From: Myxococcota bacterium
GTDB lineage: Bacteria; Myxococcota_A; UBA9160; PR03
Direction of reading: 5' to 3'
DNA length: 9,729 nucleotides
NCBI GenBank assembly: GCA_025453505.1
Contig: JALOQG010000121.1
Location: forward strand, 1 to 9,729
Numbering within the stretch: the first letter of the stretch is position 1; each line of letters opens with the position of its first letter. The notes under the pieces were generated by a model. That model was not told the DNA's origin and did no database searches. It worked only from the letters and a program-made list of their open reading frames with translations. The position numbers were made by a program, and so were the translations under genes. This document shows, in pieces, positions 1 to 5,389 of this stretch.

Positions 1-189
1 TGGGCCGCACGCCGGCGCCGCGCGCGCGTGGCATGGGTGCAGGATGCGCTGGAGCGCCGCTACGGGAGCTTCGGCGTCGAGCGCATCGGCGGGCGCGAAG
101 CCGTGCGCGCACGCGCGGCCGCCGGGTCGGGCGCCGGTTTCGAGATCGCGCTCGCTCTCGGCCGCGAGATCGAGGCGTCGCTGCGATGA
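1..189 (+). CDS. C-terminal fragment of an unrecognised protein
   Basis: The frame beginning at base 1 is open from the window edge and codes for the last 62 residues of a protein, ending with TGA at 187-189. Its stop overlaps the start of the next gene as ATGA (186-189), the same coupling seen elsewhere in the window, and this is the main support for its being real. The fragment is rich in arginine and alanine and ends in a predicted amphipathic helix (FEIALALGREIEASLR). I recognise no family from this piece. Its coupling to a metallopeptidase implies cotranscription, but no function can be given. Confidence 0.6.
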   Translation, partial: WAARRRRARVAWVQDALERRYGSFGVERIGGREAVRARAAAGSGAGFEIALALGREIEASLR

Positions 190-1361
190 GCAAGCGCGCC
201 CTGCCCCGCTCGCTGGTGCGGCCGTCGCGCGTGCTCGCGATCGCGGCGCGCACGATGGCGTGTCCTACGGCCCCGTACCGCGAAGGCAACGTGATCGCCT
301 GGGTGCGCGCGTTCGCCGCACGACAGCCCCATCTGCGGCTCGACGAGGACGCATACGGGAACCTCTCGCTGCGCCGGCTCGGCGTGCGGCCGACCGCGGC
401 TCCGCTCGTGCTCGGCGCGCACATGGATCATCCCGGCTTCCGTGCGCTCGCGTGCCGCCGCGCGGCGGACGGCTACCGGATCGACGCGCTCTTCCTCGGC
501 GGCGTCGCACGCTCGTACTTCCCCGGCGCCCGAGCCCGATTCTTCGACGCGCAGGGCACGAGCATCGCGGCGCGCGTCGTCGCGGCGAAGCCCGACCCGA
601 AGAGCGGAGAGCTGCGCGTGAGGCTCGCGAGCCGCCGTCCGATCGCACCGGGCCACTTCGGAGTCTGGGATCTGCCCGGCTTCCGCCGCGCGGCGCGCGA
701 TCCGGATCTGCTCGAGACACGCGCGGCGGACGATCTCGCCGGCGTCGCGGGCATCCTCGCGGTGCTCGAGCTCGCCGACCGCATCGATCCGGCCCGGCGC
801 GTCGACGTGCGCGCGTTGCTGACGCGCGCCGAGGAGGTCGGCTTCGTCGGTGCGATCGCCGCGGCGCGGAGCGGCGTCGTGCCGCGCGCCGCACGCATCG
901 TCGCGATCGAAGCCAGCCGGGCGCTTCCCCACGCGCCGCAAGGAGCCGGCCCGATCCTGCGCGTCGGTGATCGCACGTCGGTGTTCGACGACGGCCTGAC
1001 GCGCTGGCTCGGACGCGTCGCGACGGAGCTGGCGGGGCCGAAGGGCGATCGCTTCGCGTGGCAGCGGCGGCTGATGGACGGCGGCACCTGCGAGTCGACC
1101 GCGTACCAGCTGCACGGCTACCGCTGCGCCGCGCTCTGCGTGCCGCTCGGCAACTATCACAACATGAGCGCGCGCGGCCGGATCGCGCTCGAATCGATCC
1201 GGCTCCGCGATCTCGTCGGACTGGTGCGCTTCTTCGAAGGCATGATCCGACGCGACGCGGAGTGCCCGCGCGCCGGCGCGGCCGACCCGCTCCACGCGCG
1301 CCTCGACGCGCGCTTCCGCCGCGCGCGCCGCGATCTGGCGCGGGATCCCTTCGCGGCATGA
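186..1361 (+). CDS. M42-family (glutamyl aminopeptidase-like) metallopeptidase
   Basis: A 391-residue protein of the M42/M18/M28-like di-metal aminopeptidase type, which removes N-terminal residues from peptides in the cytoplasm. All expected ligands are visible in order: H79 and D81 in GAHMDHPG, bridging D182 in AADDLAG, catalytic E216 with ligand E217 in RAEEVGF, E242 in AIEAS, and H325 in NYHNMS. It is slightly longer than the usual 340-360 residues, with the extra length mostly N-terminal. The start is the ATG at 186, because its ATGA overlap with the upstream stop and a GAGG ten bases upstream fit; the in-frame ATG at 33 would lie deep inside the upstream gene. The stop overlaps the next start (ATGA). 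Substrate preference cannot be read. Some M42 proteins were first named endoglucanase or FrvX, but the ligand set supports a peptidase. Confidence 0.88.
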   Translation: MSKRALPRSLVRPSRVLAIAARTMACPTAPYREGNVIAWVRAFAARQPHLRLDEDAYGNLSLRRLGVRPTAAPLVLGAHMDHPGFRALACRRAADGYRIDALFLGGVARSYFPGARARFFDAQGTSIAARVVAAKPDPKSGELRVRLASRRPIAPGHFGVWDLPGFRRAARDPDLLETRAADDLAGVAGILAVLELADRIDPARRVDVRALLTRAEEVGFVGAIAAARSGVVPRAARIVAIEASRALPHAPQGAGPILRVGDRTSVFDDGLTRWLGRVATELAGPKGDRFAWQRRLMDGGTCESTAYQLHGYRCAALCVPLGNYHNMSARGRIALESIRLRDLVGLVRFFEGMIRRDAECPRAGAADPLHARLDARFRRARRDLARDPFAA

Positions 1362-1546
1362 GCGGCGCGTTGCGACGCACGCTGCGCTCGGTCCTGCTGG
1401 CGCTCGCGATCTCGTTCGCCGTGGGGCTCGCCGCGGGCACCTGGCTGCGCTGCCGGATGGAGCGCCCGCCCACCTACATCGGCCAATCCGACCTTCGTTC
1501 GCCCGCGGCTCACGACACGCCGGCGGACGGAGCATCGGTCTCCTAG
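1358..1546 (+). CDS. Small single-pass membrane protein, unknown function
   Basis: A 62-residue ORF starting at the ATG in the ATGA overlap with the metallopeptidase stop. A basic N-terminus (MSGALRRTLR) is followed by one hydrophobic helix at about residues 11-28, then a hydrophilic tail rich in proline, serine and aspartate, which predicts an inner-membrane anchor with a short tail. One cysteine (C32) sits at the membrane edge, but there is no lipobox with the usual LxxC spacing. The TAG stop at 1544-1546 overlaps the convergent pduO stop by four bases. Translational coupling and the clear basic-hydrophobic-polar layout favour a real gene. It is short and matches nothing I recognise, so confidence is moderate. 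Confidence 0.5.
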   Translation: MSGALRRTLRSVLLALAISFAVGLAAGTWLRCRMERPPTYIGQSDLRSPAAHDTPADGASVS

Positions 1547-2103
1547 CGCTTCTTCCGGCCTTCCCACTCGACGTCGCCGACGCCGGCGCGGCGGTTCTCG
1601 ACGCGCGCGAGCACGAAGAGCAGGTCGGAGAGGCGGTTCAGGTAGCGGATCGCGCTCGGGGCGAGTGAATCGCTGCGATCGAGCGCGACCGCCACGCGCT
1701 CGGCGCGGCGGCAGACGGTGCGCGCCACGTGGAAGGCGGCGGCCTGCGGCGTCCCGCCCGGCAGCACGAAGCGTTCGAGCGGCGGAACCTCGGCCTCGAA
1801 CGCGTCGATCCGGGCTTCGAGCGCCGCGATCTCGGCGTCGCTCGGCTCGCTCATCCCCAGGCTCTCGCGGTGACGCGCCTCGGGCGTCGCGAGATGCGCG
1901 CCGAGCGCGAAGAGACCGCGCTGGATCCCTTCGAGCAGCGCTCGTACGTCGGCGTGCGGAGTCGCCGCGGCGCACACGCCGAGCGTCGCGTTGAGCTCGT
2001 CGACCGCGCCGTAGGCGTCGACGCGCAGATGATCCTTCGGAACGCGACCGCTGCCGATCAGGTCCGTCTCACCGGAGTCGCCGCGCCGCGTGTAGATCTT
2101 CAC
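1543..2103 (-). CDS. pduO: Cob(I)alamin adenosyltransferase, PduO type
   Basis: A 186-residue ATP:cob(I)alamin adenosyltransferase, which transfers the adenosyl group of ATP to reduced corrinoid to form coenzyme B12 in the cytoplasm. The N-terminal ATP-binding motif is clear (TRRGDSGET, residues 5-13), as are the FVLPGG segment (112-117) and the C-terminal signature RYLNRLSDLLF (153-163) followed by N170; length is normal for a trimeric PduO-type enzyme. The start is a GTG at 2101-2103 that overlaps the ccmH stop as GTGA. An AGGAG lies 11 bases upstream, rather far, so reinitiation after ccmH is likely. It is the last gene of the cysE-mrp-ccmH-pduO operon. No cobalamin riboswitch or other cobalamin gene is visible nearby, so whether it serves salvage or a mutase is unknown. 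Confidence 0.93.
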   Translation of the reverse strand: MKIYTRRGDSGETDLIGSGRVPKDHLRVDAYGAVDELNATLGVCAAATPHADVRALLEGIQRGLFALGAHLATPEARHRESLGMSEPSDAEIAALEARIDAFEAEVPPLERFVLPGGTPQAAAFHVARTVCRRAERVAVALDRSDSLAPSAIRYLNRLSDLLFVLARVENRRAGVGDVEWEGRKKR

Positions 2104-2549
2104 CCGCGCCGCAGCTCCTCGTCGATCAGCCGATCGAGATCCGGATCGGGCGCCATCGCGAGCGGCGCGGGCGCGCCGGTTCGCTGCTGACGGCGCAGGA
2201 AGATCACCACGAGCGCGGCGCCGAGCGTCACGCCGACGGCGGGAATCACGTACGCGGCGAGCCCGAATCCCTGCGCCTTCGGCGCTTGCAGGATCACCTC
2301 CCCGAACTCCAGGAAGAGCTGCTTCTCGACGTCCTCGCGCGAGCGACCCTTGGCCTCCTCGCCGGCGATCCACCGGCGCAGCTCGGTCGCCTGCGGGCTC
2401 GTGCAGTCGGTGAGCGTGCGGCCCGGGCAGTAGGGACTCATCAGCTCCTGCTCGAGGTCGTAGTGCCACTGCTCGGCGGCACTCGCGACGAGCGGCGACC
2501 CGAGCATCACCGCGACGAATACGATCGCGATCCGGAGTCCCTGCTTCAT
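2100..2549 (-). CDS. ccmH: CcmH-like cytochrome c maturation protein with a CX7C motif
   Basis: A 149-residue protein with a signal peptide or N-terminal membrane helix (about residues 1-25, ending ASAAEQ), a periplasmic helical domain (26-95), a second membrane helix (97-118) and a short cytoplasmic acidic tail. The domain pattern LRRWI...G.S.EDVEKQL..EFGEVIL..P matches the CcmH/CycL family (PF03918), which reduces or presents apocytochrome c for haem ligation. Classical members carry LRCxxC; here the only two cysteines are C41 and C49 in SPYCPGRTLTDC, a CX7C spacing. The ATG overlaps the mrp stop (ATGA) and has AGGAG seven bases upstream; the TGA overlaps the pduO GTG. No other ccm gene is in the window, so its partners must lie elsewhere. 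Confidence 0.82.
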   Translation of the reverse strand: MKQGLRIAIVFVAVMLGSPLVASAAEQWHYDLEQELMSPYCPGRTLTDCTSPQATELRRWIAGEEAKGRSREDVEKQLFLEFGEVILQAPKAQGFGLAAYVIPAVGVTLGAALVVIFLRRQQRTGAPAPLAMAPDPDLDRLIDEELRRG

Positions 2550-3400
2550 CGTGCTGCTCCTCGCGTGGCGCGCTGCATGGCCTCTTCGGCGAGCTTGTCG
2601 AAGACGCCGTCGGCGGCGTCGGCGAGCGGACGACCCGCATCCGCCGCAGCCGCCGCGCCCGCGTCGAAGGGAATGCGCGCCAGAACGGCGAGGTCGAGCT
2701 GCGCGGCGATCGCGTCGGTGGACGCCTCGCGGAAGAGCGGTCCCTCGGCGCCGCACTGGGAGCACACGCTGCTGGCGAGGTTCTCGACGACGCCGAGCAT
2801 CGCGACACCCGCCTCGTACGCGCGCCGCACGGAGCGCTCCACGGCGAGCAGCGACACCTCGGTCGGAATTGTCACGGCGATCGCGCCGGAAAGCGCGGGC
2901 AGCAGATGCAACAGGGCGGTCAGTCGGTCGGGCCCGGGCGCCAGATCGATCAGGAGCGCGTCGAGCACGCCCCACTCTGTCGCCCCGAGCAGATCCGCGA
3001 GCGCCGATTCCTCGAGCGCGCTGCGCAGACCCGAGCCCTCGCCTGCGGGTCCGTCCCAGTCGAGCGGCTGCGTGCCCTGGAGGAAGAAGTCCATGCTCTG
3101 CACGGCGATTCCGAGCGGCCCCAGGATCGGGCGCAGACCCGACGCCGTCGCGCGCAAGGGCTGGCCCCGCAGGCCCAGCATCTTCGCGACGCTCGGCGAG
3201 TTGAGATCGGCGTCGAGCAGCCCGACGCGCACTCCGCGCCGGGCGAGTGCCAACGCGAGGTGCACCGCGACGAAGCTCTTGCCGACGCCGCCTTTGCCGC
3301 TCATCACCGCGAGCGTCCGCTCGCACTCGGAGAGCCGCTCGGCGATGCGCGCCCGGACGACCGCGAGGTTCTCGAACGCGGGCGTCGCGTCGCGCTGCAT
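2546..3400 (-). CDS. mrp: Mrp/ApbC (NBP35-like) P-loop ATPase, probable Fe-S carrier
   Basis: A 284-residue cytoplasmic ATPase of the SIMIBI/MinD-Mrp class. It has the deviant Walker A GKGGVGKS (residues 35-42), a DADLNSPS switch region (63-70), a Walker B-like IDLAPG (151-156) and, after VVENLAS, the CSQC pair (C213, C216) typical of the Mrp/ApbC/NBP35 branch, where a dimer binds a bridging [4Fe-4S] cluster for transfer to target proteins. It lacks the N-terminal DUF59 domain of longer Mrp proteins. The chosen ATG leaves five bases after the cysE stop; no good Shine-Dalgarno is present, consistent with coupling. Its stop overlaps ccmH as ATGA. A ParA-like partition role is less likely because of the CxxC and the operon context. 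The actual client protein is unknown. Confidence 0.88.
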   Translation of the reverse strand: MQRDATPAFENLAVVRARIAERLSECERTLAVMSGKGGVGKSFVAVHLALALARRGVRVGLLDADLNSPSVAKMLGLRGQPLRATASGLRPILGPLGIAVQSMDFFLQGTQPLDWDGPAGEGSGLRSALEESALADLLGATEWGVLDALLIDLAPGPDRLTALLHLLPALSGAIAVTIPTEVSLLAVERSVRRAYEAGVAMLGVVENLASSVCSQCGAEGPLFREASTDAIAAQLDLAVLARIPFDAGAAAAADAGRPLADAADGVFDKLAEEAMQRATRGAAR

Positions 3401-3405
3401 CGCGA

Positions 3406-4347
3406 TCAGATGTCCCAGATGAGCTGGTCGGAGCGCTCCTGGCAGGCACCGTCGCGCTCCACCTGGAGGCGCGGCGACTCGATCTGCACCTTCGAGCACG
3501 GCGGCGTCGAGTGCGTGAGCCACACGTTGCCGCCGATCACGGAACCGCGACCGATCACGGTGTCGCCGCCGAGGATCGTCGCACCGGCGTAGATCGTGAC
3601 GTCGTCCTCGAGCGTCGGATGCCGCTTCACGCCGCGCAGCACCTGGCCCTTGCGCGGCGCGAGCGCGCCGAGCGTCACGCCCTGGTAGATCACGCAGCGG
3701 TCGCCGATCTCGGCGGTCTCGCCGATCACGACGCCGGTCCCGTGATCGATGAAGAAGCGCCGGCCGATCTTCGCGCCGGGATGGATGTCGATGCCGGTGC
3801 GCGCGTGCGCGTGCTCGGCGAGCAGGCGCGGAAGCAGCGGCAGGCCGAGCGTGCTGAGCTCGTGGGCGATCCGGTAGCTCGCAATGGCGAAGAGCGCCGG
3901 GTACGCCGCAGCGATCTCGGCGTAGCTGCTGGCGGCCGGATCGCCGTCGAAAGCCGCCTCGACGTCCTCGGCGAGCTGCGCACGCGCGGCGGGCAGTCGC
4001 GCGAAGAAGCGGTCCACCATCGTTCCAGCTTCGACGCCGGGCGGCAGCGTCAGAGTCCGGAGGATCCCTCGAAGCTGAGCGGCGAGCGTCGGCAGCTCCG
4101 CGCGCAGCGCCGAGCGATCGCGCTGGTGCAGCACGAGCCGCAGTACGCGCTCGGCCCAGGCGACCACCACCTCGCGGTCGGGAAAGCCCTCGGCCGCCGC
4201 CTTGGAGAGCGCATCTCCGCTGGTCGCCGACAGGGCCTGCAACACGTCCTCGAGGACGTCCTCGGAGAGCGCGATCTCGTCTTGGCTGGTGACGGACTTG
4301 CGTCGCGGATTCGTCCGCTCGGTCATGGCTGGCTCCTGGGCGCGCAT
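3406..4347 (-). CDS. cysE: Serine O-acetyltransferase, long EpsC/SatA-like form
   Basis: A protein of up to 313 residues that makes O-acetylserine from serine and acetyl-CoA, the committed step of cysteine synthesis in the cytoplasm. An alpha-helical N-terminal domain (to about residue 180) precedes a left-handed beta-helix of hexapeptide repeats (about 182-285). The catalytic pair corresponding to E. coli D143/H158 is D187 (GIDIHPG) and H202 (FIDHGTG), with the same spacing of 15. It is longer than E. coli CysE, as in other bacterial lineages with this extended N-terminus. The start is uncertain: the ATG at 4347 has no well-spaced ribosome site, while the in-frame ATG at 4326 follows CCAGGAGCC closely and would give 306 residues. 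It heads the mrp-ccmH-pduO operon. No cysK or cysM is visible. Confidence 0.93.
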   Translation of the reverse strand: MRAQEPAMTERTNPRRKSVTSQDEIALSEDVLEDVLQALSATSGDALSKAAAEGFPDREVVVAWAERVLRLVLHQRDRSALRAELPTLAAQLRGILRTLTLPPGVEAGTMVDRFFARLPAARAQLAEDVEAAFDGDPAASSYAEIAAAYPALFAIASYRIAHELSTLGLPLLPRLLAEHAHARTGIDIHPGAKIGRRFFIDHGTGVVIGETAEIGDRCVIYQGVTLGALAPRKGQVLRGVKRHPTLEDDVTIYAGATILGGDTVIGRGSVIGGNVWLTHSTPPCSKVQIESPRLQVERDGACQERSDQLIWDI

Positions 4348-4370
4348 TCCCCCGAGGCCGGCCGAACATA

Positions 4371-4406
4371 GCGCGAGCCCCGGCCCGCGCGGGCTGGGGC
4401 TCGTGC
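4371..4406 (-). terminator. Strong hairpin after the PEP-CTERM gene
   Basis: CGAGCCCC (4374-4381) pairs with GGGGCTCG (4396-4403). After one mismatch, GCCC (4383-4386) pairs with GGGC (4391-4394) around a GCGC loop. It lies just past the PEP-CTERM stop at 4416-4418 and ahead of the cysE start. There is no clear T-tract on the minus strand, so it may be a hairpin or processing-type terminator rather than a textbook intrinsic one. It separates the PEP-CTERM unit from the cysE operon. Confidence 0.6.
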
Positions 4407-4415
4407 GGACTTCCT

Positions 4416-5087
4416 TCAGCTCGGCTTGCGCCCGAACTGCACCAGACCGGCGAGCCCGGAGCCGAGCAGGAGCAGCGTCCCGGGCTCGGGGACCGGCACG
4501 TTCAGCACCGACTCGCTCCCTCCCGACGCGAAGGACTGGACGTGCATGCCGATGCGCAGCGAGCCGTCCGTCAACGCCGCCACGACGTCCGAGAAGTCCG
4601 AGCCGGCGAGGATGCCGAGGTCGATCGTCAGGGTCTCGCCCGGACCGATCCCGTTCTGCGGCATCGGGTTGTCGGCGCTGACTTCGAGGTCGGTGTTGAA
4701 CTGGTACGGATTGCCGTTGCCGCCCGGCAAGACGCCCGGCGAGGCGGTATCGAACTCGACGTCAGGCGGCGCGTTGCCGATCGCGTCCACCGAATCGAGC
4801 ACGGCGCCGTCGAACAGGATGCGCGTGTACACCGATGCCGCAGGACCTTCGTTCGAGACCGTGAGCCGGACCTGGTCGGTGCCGAGCGCATCGAGCGTCA
4901 CGACCAGCTGCGTGGTCGCGATCCCGCAATCCGTCGCGCTGTTGCCCGTGATGCAGGAGAAGTCGAGCGGGATGGCCTCCGCGGGCGGGGCCGCGAACGC
5001 GGCCGTCATCGCGAAAACGCCGGCTGCTGCGAGTACGCGCGCCGAACGAGCTTGGCCGGAAACGAGGTGGGAATGGGAACGGAACAA
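4416..5087 (-). CDS. Secreted PEP-CTERM sorting-domain protein
   Basis: A 223-residue exported protein. It starts with a basic region and hydrophobic core forming a signal peptide (cleavage predicted after PPAEA, about residue 38). A beta-rich body follows, with C45 and C54 and the pattern ITGNSATDCGI...QL.V.L typical of a common PEP-CTERM family. The C-terminus is a complete sorting signal: VPEP (199-202), a hydrophobic helix (203-217) and a basic GRKPS tail. In known systems exosortase (EpsH/XrtA) processes this signal at the membrane, often linked to exopolysaccharide and biofilm. The start chosen is TTG at 5085-5087, with GGAGG eight bases upstream. The in-frame ATG at 5123 has no ribosome site and would lie upstream of the transcript start predicted from the -24/-12 element. 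No exosortase is in the window. The body's function is unknown. Confidence 0.85.
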   Translation of the reverse strand: MFRSHSHLVSGQARSARVLAAAGVFAMTAAFAAPPAEAIPLDFSCITGNSATDCGIATTQLVVTLDALGTDQVRLTVSNEGPAASVYTRILFDGAVLDSVDAIGNAPPDVEFDTASPGVLPGGNGNPYQFNTDLEVSADNPMPQNGIGPGETLTIDLGILAGSDFSDVVAALTDGSLRIGMHVQSFASGGSESVLNVPVPEPGTLLLLGSGLAGLVQFGRKPS

Positions 5088-5100
5088 GAGACCTTCCTCC
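5088..5100 (-). promoter_or_regulatory. Ribosome binding site deciding a TTG start
   Basis: On the minus strand GGAGG at 5100-5096 sits eight bases before TTG (5087-5085). This is the best-placed Shine-Dalgarno for the PEP-CTERM reading frame; the in-frame ATG at 5123-5121 is preceded only by CTAGACCA. Confidence 0.6.
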
Positions 5101-5129
5101 AAGGTCCCCTTCCCGTCGCTCATTGGTCT

Positions 5130-5145
5130 AGCAAGATCTGGACCA
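5130..5145 (-). promoter_or_regulatory. Probable sigma-54 (-24/-12) promoter
   Basis: The minus strand reads TGGTCCAGATCTTGCT. It matches the RpoN consensus TGGCAC-N5-TTGCW at the invariant GG and GC with exactly ten bases between them, and at the flanking TTGC and T; the mismatches are within CAC. The C of the GC at 5131 would be -12, giving a start near 5119 and a leader of about 32 bases to the TTG at 5087. In Zoogloea-type and related bacteria PEP-CTERM genes are known to be controlled by RpoN with the PrsK/PrsR two-component pair, so the gene context fits. The activator is not in the window. Confidence 0.6.
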
Positions 5146-5389
5146 CCGTCCAGCGAAGCCGGAACCAAGAGAATCAAGCGCTTGCGGCGCGTCGCGCGGG
5201 GACCGCGCGGAATCCCCTGGACTCTTTGGAGAAATTGCCGACCTCCATCTGCGAGTTGGTTGGCCGGGGCTTTCTCCCGGATGCCCGACGGGTATCTTGC
5301 GCCCGTTCCTCCCCGGAACTGCAACCGAACGGACCGCTCCTCCAGCGGCCCGCTCCGCCGGTCCTCGGACGACCGGAGAACGACCGGGC

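Larger units (their letters stand above)
5088..5389. other. Divergent intergenic region between PEP-CTERM and nuclease genes
   Basis: About 300 bases with no convincing gene. It holds the minus-strand ribosome site and -24/-12 element, an inverted repeat CTGGAC-N4-GTCCAG (5138-5153) overlapping the -24 box, a perfect palindrome CAAGCGCTTG (5175-5184), and a small hairpin CCGGTC-N7-GACCGG (5358-5376) just before the nuclease start. I see no clear -35/-10 promoter for the nuclease. The nuclease frame is open from 5297, so part of this stretch could code if a distant start were used. Confidence 0.5.

Noticed and set aside
60..1535. Very long open frames antisense to the metallopeptidase (and similar ones at 265-1473, 2286-3422, 3247-4371, 4542-5585, 5174-6544 and 8193-9176)
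   Set aside because: They are shadow frames produced by GC-rich third positions. They are Arg/Ala-rich, low-complexity and show no family motif, while the opposite strand has complete catalytic motifs.
2546..3400. ParA-type plasmid partition ATPase
   Set aside because: The CSQC pair and VVEN context place it with Mrp/ApbC. No parB-like gene or centromere-like repeats are nearby.
4365..4370. TATGTT on the minus strand as a -10 box for the cysE operon
   Set aside because: No -35-like hexamer is found at the right distance; that position falls in the terminator hairpin. Six AT-rich bases in GC-rich DNA are not enough.
5121..5324. Longer start for the PEP-CTERM protein (ATG 5123 or further upstream)
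   Set aside because: These starts have no ribosome site, would put a long charged stretch before the signal peptide, and lie upstream of the transcript start predicted from the -24/-12 element.
5358..5376. Hairpin CCGGTC-N7-GACCGG before the nuclease start as a riboswitch or attenuator
   Set aside because: A single 6-bp stem with no conserved aptamer features or alternative pairing; such stems are common by chance at this base composition.
5297..5389. N-terminal extension of the nuclease from TTG 5297
   Set aside because: The extra 31 residues are Pro/Arg-rich without family resemblance, and there is no ribosome site. The family core begins right after the TTG at 5390.
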